Part shown: in pieces, positions 25,179 to 32,388 of the stretch
Position numbering within the stretch: position 1 is the first letter of the stretch
How the letters are laid out: each line of letters opens with the position of its first letter
NCBI RefSeq assembly: GCF_001422365.1
Contig: NZ_LMMT01000040.1
Location: forward strand, 385,569 to 449,568
Direction of reading: 5' to 3'
Source: Pseudorhodoferax sp. Leaf265
GTDB taxonomy: Bacteria > Pseudomonadota > Gammaproteobacteria > Burkholderiales > Burkholderiaceae_C
Length of the DNA: 64,000 nucleotides
Notes under the pieces: generated by a model
Database searches by the model: none
What the model was told of the DNA's origin: nothing
The model's input: only the letters and a program-made list of their open reading frames with translations
Program-made: the position numbers and the translations under genes

Positions 25179-26165
25179 ATGACCGCACTCTCCGTACTCG
25201 ACCTCTGCCCCATCGTGGAAGGCGGCGACGCCGCCCAGGCCTTCCACAACAGCCGCGACCTGGCCCAGCACGCCGAACGCCTGGGCTACCAGCGCTTCTG
25301 GCTGGCCGAGCACCACGGCATGCCCGGCATCGCCAGCGCCGCGACGTCGGTCGTCATCGCCCATGTGGCGGGCGGCACCAAGACCATCCGCGTGGGCGCG
25401 GGCGGCATCATGCTGCCCAACCACTCGCCGCTCGTGATCGCCGAGCAGTTCGGCACCCTGGCCTCGCTGTACCCAGGCCGCATCGACCTGGGCCTGGGCC
25501 GCGCACCGGGTTCCGACCAGGCCACGGCCCGCGCGCTGCGCCGCGACGCCTTCGAGTCGCCGGACCAGTTCCCGCAGGATGTGGTGGAGCTCATGCACTA
25601 CCTGTCGCCGCAAGCGGCCAATGCGCGCATTCAGGCGATCCCGGGCACCGGGCTGCAGGTGCCCATCTGGATCCTCGGCTCCAGCCTGTTCGGCGCCCAA
25701 CTCGCGGCCGAACTGGGCCTGCCCTATGCCTTCGCCTCGCACTTCGCGCCCGCTGCGATGATGGACGCCATCGCCATCTACCGGTCGCGCTTCAAGCCCT
25801 CGGCGCAGTTGGCCAAGCCGCATGTGATGCTGGGGATGGGGGTGTTTGCCGCCGACACCGACGAAGAAGCGCAGTTGCTGGCCAGTTCCATGCAGCAGGC
25901 CTTCGTGAACCTGCGCAGCGGCCGGCCGTCGCGGCTGCAGCCGCCCAAGCCGGGCTATCTGGAACAGCTCTCGGCGCCCGAGCAGGCCATCCTGGCCCAG
26001 ACCATGAGCGCGGCGGCCATCGGTTCACCGGACACGGTGCGTCGCCAATTGAAGGAGTTCATTGCGCGCACGGGCGCCGATGAGTTGATGGTCGCCACGC
26101 AGATCTTCGACCATGCGGCCCGCGTGCGGTCTTACGAGATCCTGGCGCAGGTGCACCAGGGCTGA
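25179..26165 (+). CDS. LLM-class flavin-dependent oxidoreductase (luciferase-like)
   Basis: A 328-residue bacterial luciferase-like monooxygenase. Characteristic stretches are [40 protein letters not shown] and [17 protein letters not shown], followed by [20 protein letters not shown]. These match the 'MsnO8-like' or alkanal-monooxygenase-alpha-like group that uses reduced FMN. The substrate is unknown. The start codon is 8 bases after a -10-like hexamer with no ribosome site, so the mRNA may be leaderless. It is convergent with a small open gene whose stop lies two bases from its own. Confidence 0.88.
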   Translation: MTALSVLDLCPIVEGGDAAQAFHNSRDLAQHAERLGYQRFWLAEHHGMPGIASAATSVVIAHVAGGTKTIRVGAGGIMLPNHSPLVIAEQFGTLASLYPGRIDLGLGRAPGSDQATARALRRDAFESPDQFPQDVVELMHYLSPQAANARIQAIPGTGLQVPIWILGSSLFGAQLAAELGLPYAFASHFAPAAMMDAIAIYRSRFKPSAQLAKPHVMLGMGVFAADTDEEAQLLASSMQQAFVNLRSGRPSRLQPPKPGYLEQLSAPEQAILAQTMSAAAIGSPDTVRRQLKEFIARTGADELMVATQIFDHAARVRSYEILAQVHQG

Positions 26166-26166
26166 C

Positions 26167-26367
26167 TCACCATTCGCCAACGGCGCGCACGCGTTGGTCC
26201 AGGTCCGGCCAGTCGCCTTGGCCATCGGTGGCCTGTGGCGCCTGGGCCGCAGCGTCCGATGCGGCGGCGCCGCGGCCTGTCAGCCGCTGCATGAACTGCT
26301 GTCCTTCGTGCAGTGCAGACGTGACAAAAGACGGGGCGGAAAGGGGTGCGTCGTAGGGGGATGGCAT
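26167..26367 (-). CDS. Small hypothetical protein, 66 residues
   Basis: I do not recognise a family. The reading frame starts at an ATG preceded by AGGAG at 7 bases, a good ribosome site, and ends one base from the convergent monooxygenase stop. The product is polar and Ala/Gln-rich with a short central amphipathic stretch (VTSALHEGQQFMQRLTGRG) and an acidic end (DWPDLDQRVRAVGEW). It has no signal peptide, membrane segment or cysteine. It could be a small cytosolic protein, but a chance frame is possible. Confidence 0.5.
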   Translation of the reverse strand: MPSPYDAPLSAPSFVTSALHEGQQFMQRLTGRGAAASDAAAQAPQATDGQGDWPDLDQRVRAVGEW

Positions 26368-26509
26368 GGCGCGGCTCCTGTTGCGTTCGGGCAACGAAAG
26401 TGTAAGGAGCGGGCGATGAACAATGCGTGACATGGGCACGCAGACAACGTGACGCATGCACGTTTTCGACCCGGAAATTTGCAAGCGGCTGTGACAACGG
26501 CCGGCTTTC

Positions 26510-26515
26510 TACAAT
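26510..26515 (+). promoter_or_regulatory. Candidate -10 element (TACAAT) of the ProQ gene
   Basis: TACAAT ends 9 bases before the ATG at 26525 with no Shine-Dalgarno sequence between. GTGACA (26491-26496) and TTGCAA (26479-26484) lie upstream but at non-ideal spacing (13 and 25 bases). A near-leaderless transcript is suggested. Confidence 0.4.
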
Positions 26516-26524
26516 CGCCCCGCA

Positions 26525-27235
26525 ATGACTGACGCTTCCACCACCTCTTCGGCCCCGGCCGACGCACCCTCGCAGCAACGCAAGCGTCGCCGCCAACCCG
26601 GCCGCAACAACCCGCAGCAGCGCCCGCAGGGCCGTCCCGTCCATCCGCTGCTGGAGCAGCTGGCCGAGCTGCATCCCGCGCTGTTCGGCGCGCGTTTTCG
26701 CCCGCTCAAGCTCGGCACCTACCAGGACCTGATGGAACGCCACCCCGGCGTGTTCGAACCGGCCGCGCTCAAGGAAGCCCTGGGACAGCACGCACGCTCT
26801 TCACGCTATCTGGAATGCCTGGCACGCGGCGACCAACGCCATGACCTGGATGGCCAGGCCGTGGCGCCGCTGGCCCTGGACCATCACCACCACGCACTGG
26901 TCGAACTGTTCAAGCGCCGCCAGGCGCGCAGCAAGGAAGACCTGCAGCCCGCGCTGCGCGCACGTGTGCGCGCGTTGTTCGTGCAAAGCGGGCTGGACCG
27001 TGCTGCCTACGCCGCCGCAGCCAAAGTCAACGCGGACGCATTGGCCGCGCTACTGGACGCAGCCGACCACGACCAGGCCGCTGAGATCGCCCGCCGCGAG
27101 GCGCTGCTGCGCGCCTTCGAACTGGGTGGCGTGGACGAAGCCCAGTTCGCCGACCAGTACGGCCTGACGCCTGAGGCCGTGGCCCCCCTGCTGGCCCAGG
27201 CGCGCGACGACCGGCGCGTGCGCGCCGGGCGCTGA
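26525..27235 (+). CDS. ProQ/FinO-domain RNA-binding protein
   Basis: A 236-residue RNA chaperone candidate. An N-terminal basic, Gln/Arg-rich tail (residues 1-35, QRKRRRQPGRNN) precedes a FinO domain at about 38-135: FGARFRPLKLGTYQDLMER, LKEALGQHARSSRYLECLA and GDQRHDLDGQAVAPLALDH. The remaining ~100 residues are helical and Ala-rich, unlike the Tudor-like end of E. coli ProQ. Proteins with this domain bind structured 3' ends of mRNAs and small RNAs. The start has a -10-like TACAAT 9 bases upstream and no ribosome site. Confidence 0.9.
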   Translation: MTDASTTSSAPADAPSQQRKRRRQPGRNNPQQRPQGRPVHPLLEQLAELHPALFGARFRPLKLGTYQDLMERHPGVFEPAALKEALGQHARSSRYLECLARGDQRHDLDGQAVAPLALDHHHHALVELFKRRQARSKEDLQPALRARVRALFVQSGLDRAAYAAAAKVNADALAALLDAADHDQAAEIARREALLRAFELGGVDEAQFADQYGLTPEAVAPLLAQARDDRRVRAGR

Positions 27236-27245
27236 GCGGCGCAGC

Positions 27246-27728
27246 TTAGCGCGGCACCACCAGGACCGGGTTGTCGGTCTTGGGCTCGATGGTGACCTCG
27301 GTCTGGCCCGGCGGAACGACCACCGTCTCGACCTCGCGGATCACACCGCCGCCCCCCACGCTGCCGCTCTGGTTGCCATAGCCCAGCACGCGGGCGGTGC
27401 AGGCGGCATGGTCTTCGCCACCCAGGGCATCGCAGCGGCGCATGGCATTGGCCACAAGCTGGTCCTGGCCCTGCGTCTGCAATTCGCCCTTGCGCTTGTC
27501 GGCCTGGGCGTTGGCGGCTTCGCGCAGGCAGGTTTCCTGCGCCTGGGGCGTGGCGCCGTTCAGGCAGGCGGCGCGCTCGCGCTCGTAGCTGCCGGAGTTG
27601 TCGATGCCGGTGTTGCCAGACGTGGCGACCTGGGCACTGGCCGCGCTTGCGGCCAGTGCGCAGGCCAGCCCGAAATATGCGAAAGGCCGGCTGCGCTGGA
27701 AAGTCTTGCAAGCTGGTTGTACGGACAT
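27246..27728 (-). CDS. Hypothetical secreted protein with conserved cysteines
   Basis: A 160-residue protein of no known function. A likely signal peptide (FAYFGLACALAASAASAQ) is followed by a helical, charged middle containing four cysteines in the order AACLNG, ETCLREA, RRCDALG and AACTARV, which could form two disulphides in the periplasm. A Gly-rich stretch and a Val/Pro/Thr-rich tail (EVETVVVPPGQTEVTIEPK) end it. It is convergent with the ProQ gene, 10 bases away. No partner gene suggests a role. Confidence 0.75.
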   Translation of the reverse strand: MSVQPACKTFQRSRPFAYFGLACALAASAASAQVATSGNTGIDNSGSYERERAACLNGATPQAQETCLREAANAQADKRKGELQTQGQDQLVANAMRRCDALGGEDHAACTARVLGYGNQSGSVGGGGVIREVETVVVPPGQTEVTIEPKTDNPVLVVPR

Positions 27729-27891
27729 GGTTGAACCTCTCGGGGTCGTGCTGACGATGGCTCCAGTCTAGGATTGGGGCGCGGGCCGGCGCGCCGGACG
27801 GCACCGGCGCAGGCCGCGCCCCGAATGCCGAGACCGCTGTAGGACAACAGGGCACGCCTACACTCCCGCTGCCTCCACAACCCACCTTGCC

Positions 27892-28515
27892 ATGCTGACG
27901 CTCTACTACGCCCCCAAGACCTGCGCGCGCGCATCCCACATTGCCCTGGCGGAAAGCGGCCTGCCCTACCGCACCCAGCGGCTCGATTTCGCAGCGGGCG
28001 AGCAACGCCAGCCGGCCTACCTGGCGATCAATCCCAAGGGCCGGGTGCCGGCGCTGACGACCGAGCAGGGCACGCTGACCGAGACGCCTGCGATCCTGGC
28101 CTACATCGCGCAAAGCGCCCCGCAGGCGCGGCTGGCGCCGCTGGACGACGCGTTCGCCTTTGCGCGGATGCAGGCCGTCAACGCCTACCTGTGTGCGACC
28201 GTGCACGTGGCGCACGCCCACCGCTTCCGCGGCGCGCGCTGGGCCGACGACAAGCCGGCCCAGGAATCCATGCAGCGCAAGGTGGCATCCAACATGCGCG
28301 AGTGCTTCGAGCTCATCGAATCGACGATGCTGGACAGCCCCTGGGTGCTGGGCGAACAGTATTCGGTGGCCGACGCCTACCTCTACACGATCGCCGGCTG
28401 GCTCGAAGGCGATGGCGTGGACCTGGCCGGCCTGCCCGCCACACGCGCACACCGCGAGCGCATGGAGCAACGCCCCGCCGTGCAGAAGGCCCTGGCCGAG
28501 GAAGCCGCAGCCTGA
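27892..28515 (+). CDS. Glutathione S-transferase family protein
   Basis: A 207-residue GST. The N-terminal thioredoxin-like half (LTLYYAPKTCARASHIALAE) has a cysteine at position 11, where beta-class bacterial GSTs have their catalytic cysteine. The cis-Pro and glutathione contacts NPKGRVPALTTEQGTLTET are intact. The helical C-terminal half ends with GEQYSVADAYLYTIAGWL, including the conserved structural Asp. It would conjugate or reduce substrates with glutathione. It is convergent with the SUI1 gene, three bases apart. Confidence 0.9.
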   Translation: MLTLYYAPKTCARASHIALAESGLPYRTQRLDFAAGEQRQPAYLAINPKGRVPALTTEQGTLTETPAILAYIAQSAPQARLAPLDDAFAFARMQAVNAYLCATVHVAHAHRFRGARWADDKPAQESMQRKVASNMRECFELIESTMLDSPWVLGEQYSVADAYLYTIAGWLEGDGVDLAGLPATRAHRERMEQRPAVQKALAEEAAA

Positions 28516-28518
28516 AGC

Positions 28519-28872
28519 TCAGCCGCCCGAGCGCTTGACCTGGTAGCCTTGCTTGCGCAGAGCCTCCATCACCTGGGTGACATGGTCGCCCTGCACCTCG
28601 ATCTGCCCGTCCTTGACGGTGCCGCCCGTGCCGCAGGCGGCCTTGAGCTGCTTGCCGAGCTTCTGCAGGCCGTCCTCGTCGACCGGCACGCCCCAGACCA
28701 CGGTCACGCCCTTGCCCTTGCGGCCCTTGGTCTCCAGCCGTACGCGCACCGTGCCGTCGACCTGCGGTGCGGCCGCAGCCTTCTTGCAGGCGCACTGCGC
28801 CACGGGCTGGCGGCACACGGGACACATGCGCCCGGCCTCGGTCGAGTAGACCAGGCCGCCGCCGCCCTTCAT
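28519..28872 (-). CDS. SUI1/eIF1-like translation factor with N-terminal zinc ribbon
   Basis: A 117-residue protein. The N-terminus carries CPVCRQPVAQCAC, a compact four-cysteine zinc-binding motif at residues ~17-29. The C-terminal ~80 residues are a SUI1 domain (RVRLETKGRKGKGVTVVWGV ... LKAACGTGGTVKDGQIEVQG). Bacterial SUI1 proteins (YciH type) are thought to influence start-codon selection on the 30S subunit. The ATG overlaps the stop of the aminotransferase gene in TGATG, so translation is probably coupled. The functional link between the two is not obvious. Confidence 0.9.
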   Translation of the reverse strand: MKGGGGLVYSTEAGRMCPVCRQPVAQCACKKAAAAPQVDGTVRVRLETKGRKGKGVTVVWGVPVDEDGLQKLGKQLKAACGTGGTVKDGQIEVQGDHVTQVMEALRKQGYQVKRSGG

Positions 28873-30047
28873 CACAGGGACTGGCCCAGGCGTGCGATGC
28901 CTTCCTCGATCTTGGCCACGTCGGCCGTCGCGAAGCTCAGCCGCAGCGTGGAGAGGTCGGGGTCGTGTGCGAAGAACGGCGCACCGGGTACGAAGGCCAC
29001 CAATTTCTCGATCGCGCGCTGCGCGAACGCGCCCGCATCGCGGCCACCGGTGAGCCGGGCCCAGAAGAACATGCCACCCTTGGGTGCGTCGAAGGTGATG
29101 GCGTCGCCCAATTCGGCGCGCAGTCGAGAGGCCATCACGCGCGCGCGCTCGGCGTAGACCTTGCGCACCTGGTCCAGCGCGCCGTCCAGGCGCCCCAAAG
29201 TGAGGTAGTGGGCGGCCGTGGCCTGCGTCAGGTTGGAGGTGTGGGCGTCGCTGAACTGCTTGCACATGGTGGCATTGGCCAGCAGCGCAGCCGGCGCGAT
29301 GAGCCAGCCCACGCGCAGGCCGGGCGACAGGATCTTGCTCATGGAGCCGCAGTGCGCGAGCCAGTCGCGGCTGCCCGGCACCTCGCTGGAGAGCGCCAGC
29401 AGCGAGGGCGGCGCAGGCTGATCGAAGTACAGCTCGCCATAGGGATCGTCCTCGACCACCAGCGTGCCCGTGCGCGCGGCGATCTCCAGGATGCGGCGGC
29501 GCCGCTCCAGGCTCAGCATGGCGCCGTGCGGGTTGCCGAAGTTGGGGATCAGGTACACGAGCTTGGGCTTGTGCTCGGCGATCAGGCGCTCGAGCGGCTC
29601 GACCAGCACGCCGTCGGCGTCGATGGGCGCGCCGATCACCTGGGCACCGTACAGCCGGAAGCACTGGATCGTGGCCAGGAAGGTCGGCGCCTCGACGATG
29701 ACCTTGTCGCCCGGCGAAATCATGGTCTTGCCGATCAGGTCGAGCGCCTGCTGGCTGCCGGTGGTCACGATCAGGCCCTCGGGCTTCACCTGCGCGCCTT
29801 TGTTGGCCATGAATTGGGCCAGTTGCTCGCGCAGCGGGCCGTAGCCCTCGGTCGCGCCGTACTGCAGCACCGGGCCTGGCGTGTCGCGCAGCACGGCCGC
29901 CGTGGACATGGCGATGCCTTCGGCGTCGAACAGCGTGGGGTCGGGGAAGCCACCGGCAAAGCTGATGATGCCGGGCTTGCCGAGCAGCTTGAACAGCTCG
30001 CGGATGGCGGAGGTTTCGACGTTCTGGAGACGGTCGGCGAATTGCAT
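28872..30047 (-). CDS. PLP-dependent aminotransferase, class I (MocR/2-aminoadipate type)
   Basis: A 391-residue fold-type I aminotransferase. ISFAGGFPDPTLFD, LQYGATEGYGPLREQLA, VEDDPYGELYF and the PLP lysine in CGSMSKILSPGLRVGWL are intact. The sequence is most like the 2-aminoadipate/aromatic aminotransferase (LysN, ARO8-like) subgroup. It transfers an amino group between an amino acid and a 2-oxoacid; the true substrate is unknown. It is preceded by a gamma-glutamyltransferase-like gene 19 bases upstream and overlaps the SUI1 start by one base. Confidence 0.9.
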   Translation of the reverse strand: MQFADRLQNVETSAIRELFKLLGKPGIISFAGGFPDPTLFDAEGIAMSTAAVLRDTPGPVLQYGATEGYGPLREQLAQFMANKGAQVKPEGLIVTTGSQQALDLIGKTMISPGDKVIVEAPTFLATIQCFRLYGAQVIGAPIDADGVLVEPLERLIAEHKPKLVYLIPNFGNPHGAMLSLERRRRILEIAARTGTLVVEDDPYGELYFDQPAPPSLLALSSEVPGSRDWLAHCGSMSKILSPGLRVGWLIAPAALLANATMCKQFSDAHTSNLTQATAAHYLTLGRLDGALDQVRKVYAERARVMASRLRAELGDAITFDAPKGGMFFWARLTGGRDAGAFAQRAIEKLVAFVPGAPFFAHDPDLSTLRLSFATADVAKIEEGIARLGQSL

Positions 30048-30066
30048 GTGTGTCTTTCTTGGGAAT

Positions 30067-31677
30067 CTAAAAGCCCGCGGCCAGGCCGTCGCGGCGCGCA
30101 TCGCTGGCGGCCACATAGCCCTCGACCCGGGGGTCGCCGGCACGCCAGATGAACTGGCCGGCGCCGAAGTCCTGGTAGGAGTCCTGGATCACCTCCATGC
30201 GGTGGCCGCGCGCGGCCAGACCTTGCACGGTGGCGGCCCGCATGGCCGACTCCACGTTGATCTCCAGCCCGGCGTTGTAGCGCCAGCGCGGCGCATCGCA
30301 GGCGGCCTGCGGGTTCTGGCCGTAGTCCAGCATGCGCACCAGGGTCTGCACATGGCCCTGGGGCTGCATGTTGGCGCCCATCACGCCGAAGCTCATGACG
30401 GGCTGGCCGTCCCGGGTCAGGAAGGCCGGGATGATGGTGTGGAACGGCCGCTTGCCCGGCGCCACCTGGTTGTGGCCGGGCGCGAGCGAGAAGCCGTGGC
30501 CGCGGTTCTGCAGGCTGATGCCGAACTGCGGTTCCACCGCGCCCGAGCCGAAGCCCATGTAGTTGCTCTGGATGAAGCTGACCATCATGCCGTTCTCGTC
30601 GGCCGCGGTCAGGTAGATGGTGCCGCCCTTGACCGGGTTGCCGGCGCCGAAGTCCTGCGCGCGGCCCAGGTCGATGAGCCTGGCGCGCGAGGCCAGGTAG
30701 GCATCGTCCAGCAGTTGCTCGGCCGTGACCTCCATGCTGCCGGGCTCGCCCACGTAGCGGTAGACGTCGGCGAAGGCCAGCTTCATGGCCTCGATCTGCA
30801 CGTGCTGCGCATCGACGCCGTCCAGTTCCATGCCGGCGATGTCGAACTTCTCCAGGATGCCCAGCGCGATCAGCGCTGCGATGCCCTGGCCGTTGGGCGG
30901 AATCTCGTGCAGGGTGTGGCCGCGGTAGTCGCGCGCGATGGGCGTCACCCACTCGGGCTGGTAGCCGGCGAAGTCCTGCACCGTGAGGCTGCCGCCGTGC
31001 GCTGCCGAGAACTTCGCGATCGCCGCGGCGATCTCGCCGCCGTAGAAGGCCGCGCCGCGCGTCTCGGCGATCGCGCGCAGCCCGCGTGCCGCGGCCTTGA
31101 ACTGGAACAGCTCGCCCACGCGCGGCGCCCGGCCCCAGGGCAGGAAGGCGTCGGCGAAGCCGGGCTGGCTGCGCAGCTCCTCGGTGGCGGCCTCCCACTT
31201 CTGCTGCACCACCACGGGCAGCAGGTAGCCGCGTTCGGCGATCTCGATGGCCGGCTGCATGAGGTCGGCGAAGGGCAGCTTGCCGAAGCGCTCGGACAGC
31301 GCGGCCCAGGCGCTCACGGCGCCCGGCACGGTGACGGAGTCCAGGCCGCGCTTGGGCGGGGTGGCGGCGTCCTTGCCGTACTTGCCCTGGAAGTAACCTG
31401 AGGACCAGCTGGCCGGCGCGCGGCCGGAAGCATTCAACCCATGCAGCTGGCGGCCGTCCCACAGGATGCAGAAGGCATCCGAGCCCAGGCCGTTGCTGAC
31501 CGGCTCGACGATGGTCATCGCCGCCGCCGCCGCGACCGCAGCGTCGACCGCGTTGCCGCCCTGTTGCAGCATGCGCAGGCCGGCCTGGGCGGCCAGCGGG
31601 TGCGAGGTGCTGCAGACGTTGCGTGCGAACACAGGCGTGCGCACCGAGGTGTAGGGATTGCTGAAATCGAAGTGCAT
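30067..31677 (-). CDS. Gamma-glutamyltransferase family protein
   Basis: A 536-residue Ntn-hydrolase of the GGT family. HPLAAQAGLRMLQQGGNAVD, EPVSNGLGSDAF and PPNGQGIAALIAL are family signatures of the large subunit. Autocleavage is expected before the threonine in KGGTIYLTAADENG. The usual T-T-H-x-S pattern is altered here, so this may be an amidase or acylase relative rather than a glutathione-processing GGT. No signal peptide is visible, suggesting a cytosolic role. AGGAGA precedes the ATG. It forms an operon with the aminotransferase. Confidence 0.88.
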   Translation of the reverse strand: MHFDFSNPYTSVRTPVFARNVCSTSHPLAAQAGLRMLQQGGNAVDAAVAAAAAMTIVEPVSNGLGSDAFCILWDGRQLHGLNASGRAPASWSSGYFQGKYGKDAATPPKRGLDSVTVPGAVSAWAALSERFGKLPFADLMQPAIEIAERGYLLPVVVQQKWEAATEELRSQPGFADAFLPWGRAPRVGELFQFKAAARGLRAIAETRGAAFYGGEIAAAIAKFSAAHGGSLTVQDFAGYQPEWVTPIARDYRGHTLHEIPPNGQGIAALIALGILEKFDIAGMELDGVDAQHVQIEAMKLAFADVYRYVGEPGSMEVTAEQLLDDAYLASRARLIDLGRAQDFGAGNPVKGGTIYLTAADENGMMVSFIQSNYMGFGSGAVEPQFGISLQNRGHGFSLAPGHNQVAPGKRPFHTIIPAFLTRDGQPVMSFGVMGANMQPQGHVQTLVRMLDYGQNPQAACDAPRWRYNAGLEINVESAMRAATVQGLAARGHRMEVIQDSYQDFGAGQFIWRAGDPRVEGYVAASDARRDGLAAGF

Positions 31678-31735
31678 GGGCGGGCGGTCTCCTGGCAAGC
31701 CGGCCATTGTAGAAGTCGCCCTGCGCCCGAACTCC

Positions 31736-31741
31736 TACACT
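31736..31741 (+). promoter_or_regulatory. Candidate -10 element (TACACT) of nth
   Basis: TACACT ends 8 bases before the nth ATG; no Shine-Dalgarno sequence separates them. A near-leaderless transcript is suggested. The -35 box is not clear. Confidence 0.35.
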
Positions 31742-31749
31742 GCCGCGCC

Positions 31750-32388
31750 ATGACTTCCCACGACATCGCGCAGTTCTTCGCCACGCTGCACGCCGCCAAC
31801 CCTACCCCCGTGACCGAGCTCGAGTACACCAGCGTATTCGAGCTGCTGGCCGCTGTGCTGCTGTCCGCCCAGGCCACCGACGTGGGCGTCAACAAGGCCA
31901 CGCGCCGCCTGTACCCGGTGGCCAATACGCCGCAAAAGATCCTCGCGCTGGGCCTGGAAGGCCTGGAGAGCCACATCCGCACCATCGGCCTGTACCGCAC
32001 CAAGGCGAAGAACCTCCTGGCCACCTGCCGCATCCTGGTCGAGCAGCATGGCGGCGAGGTGCCGCGCACGCGCGAAGCACTGCAGGCCCTGCCCGGCGTT
32101 GGCCGCAAGACCGCCAACGTGGTGCTCAACGTGGCCTTCGGCGAGCCGACCATGGCGGTGGACACACACATCTTCCGCGTCGCCAACCGCACGGGCCTGG
32201 CACCGGGCAAGACGCCGGACAAGGTCGAACAAGGCCTGCTCGCGCGCGTGCCGCCGCGCTACCTGGTCGACGCCCACCACTGGCTGATCCTGCACGGCCG
32301 CTACGTGTGCCAGGCCCGCAAACCCCAATGCTGGCGCTGCGGGGTGGCGCGCTGGTGCGATTACCAGCCCAAGACGCTCACGCCCTGA
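31750..32388 (+). CDS. nth: Endonuclease III, base-excision repair
   Basis: A 212-residue DNA glycosylase/AP lyase that removes oxidised pyrimidines. The helix-hairpin-helix LPGVGRKTANVVLN includes the catalytic lysine, and VDTHIFRVANR the catalytic aspartate. A 4Fe-4S site is intact at the C-terminus with C-x6-C-x2-C-x5-C (CQARKPQCWRCGVARWC). Length is normal. It ends directly against the convergent GGDEF/EAL gene (stops adjacent). The start lacks a ribosome site. Confidence 0.95.
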   Translation: MTSHDIAQFFATLHAANPTPVTELEYTSVFELLAAVLLSAQATDVGVNKATRRLYPVANTPQKILALGLEGLESHIRTIGLYRTKAKNLLATCRILVEQHGGEVPRTREALQALPGVGRKTANVVLNVAFGEPTMAVDTHIFRVANRTGLAPGKTPDKVEQGLLARVPPRYLVDAHHWLILHGRYVCQARKPQCWRCGVARWCDYQPKTLTP

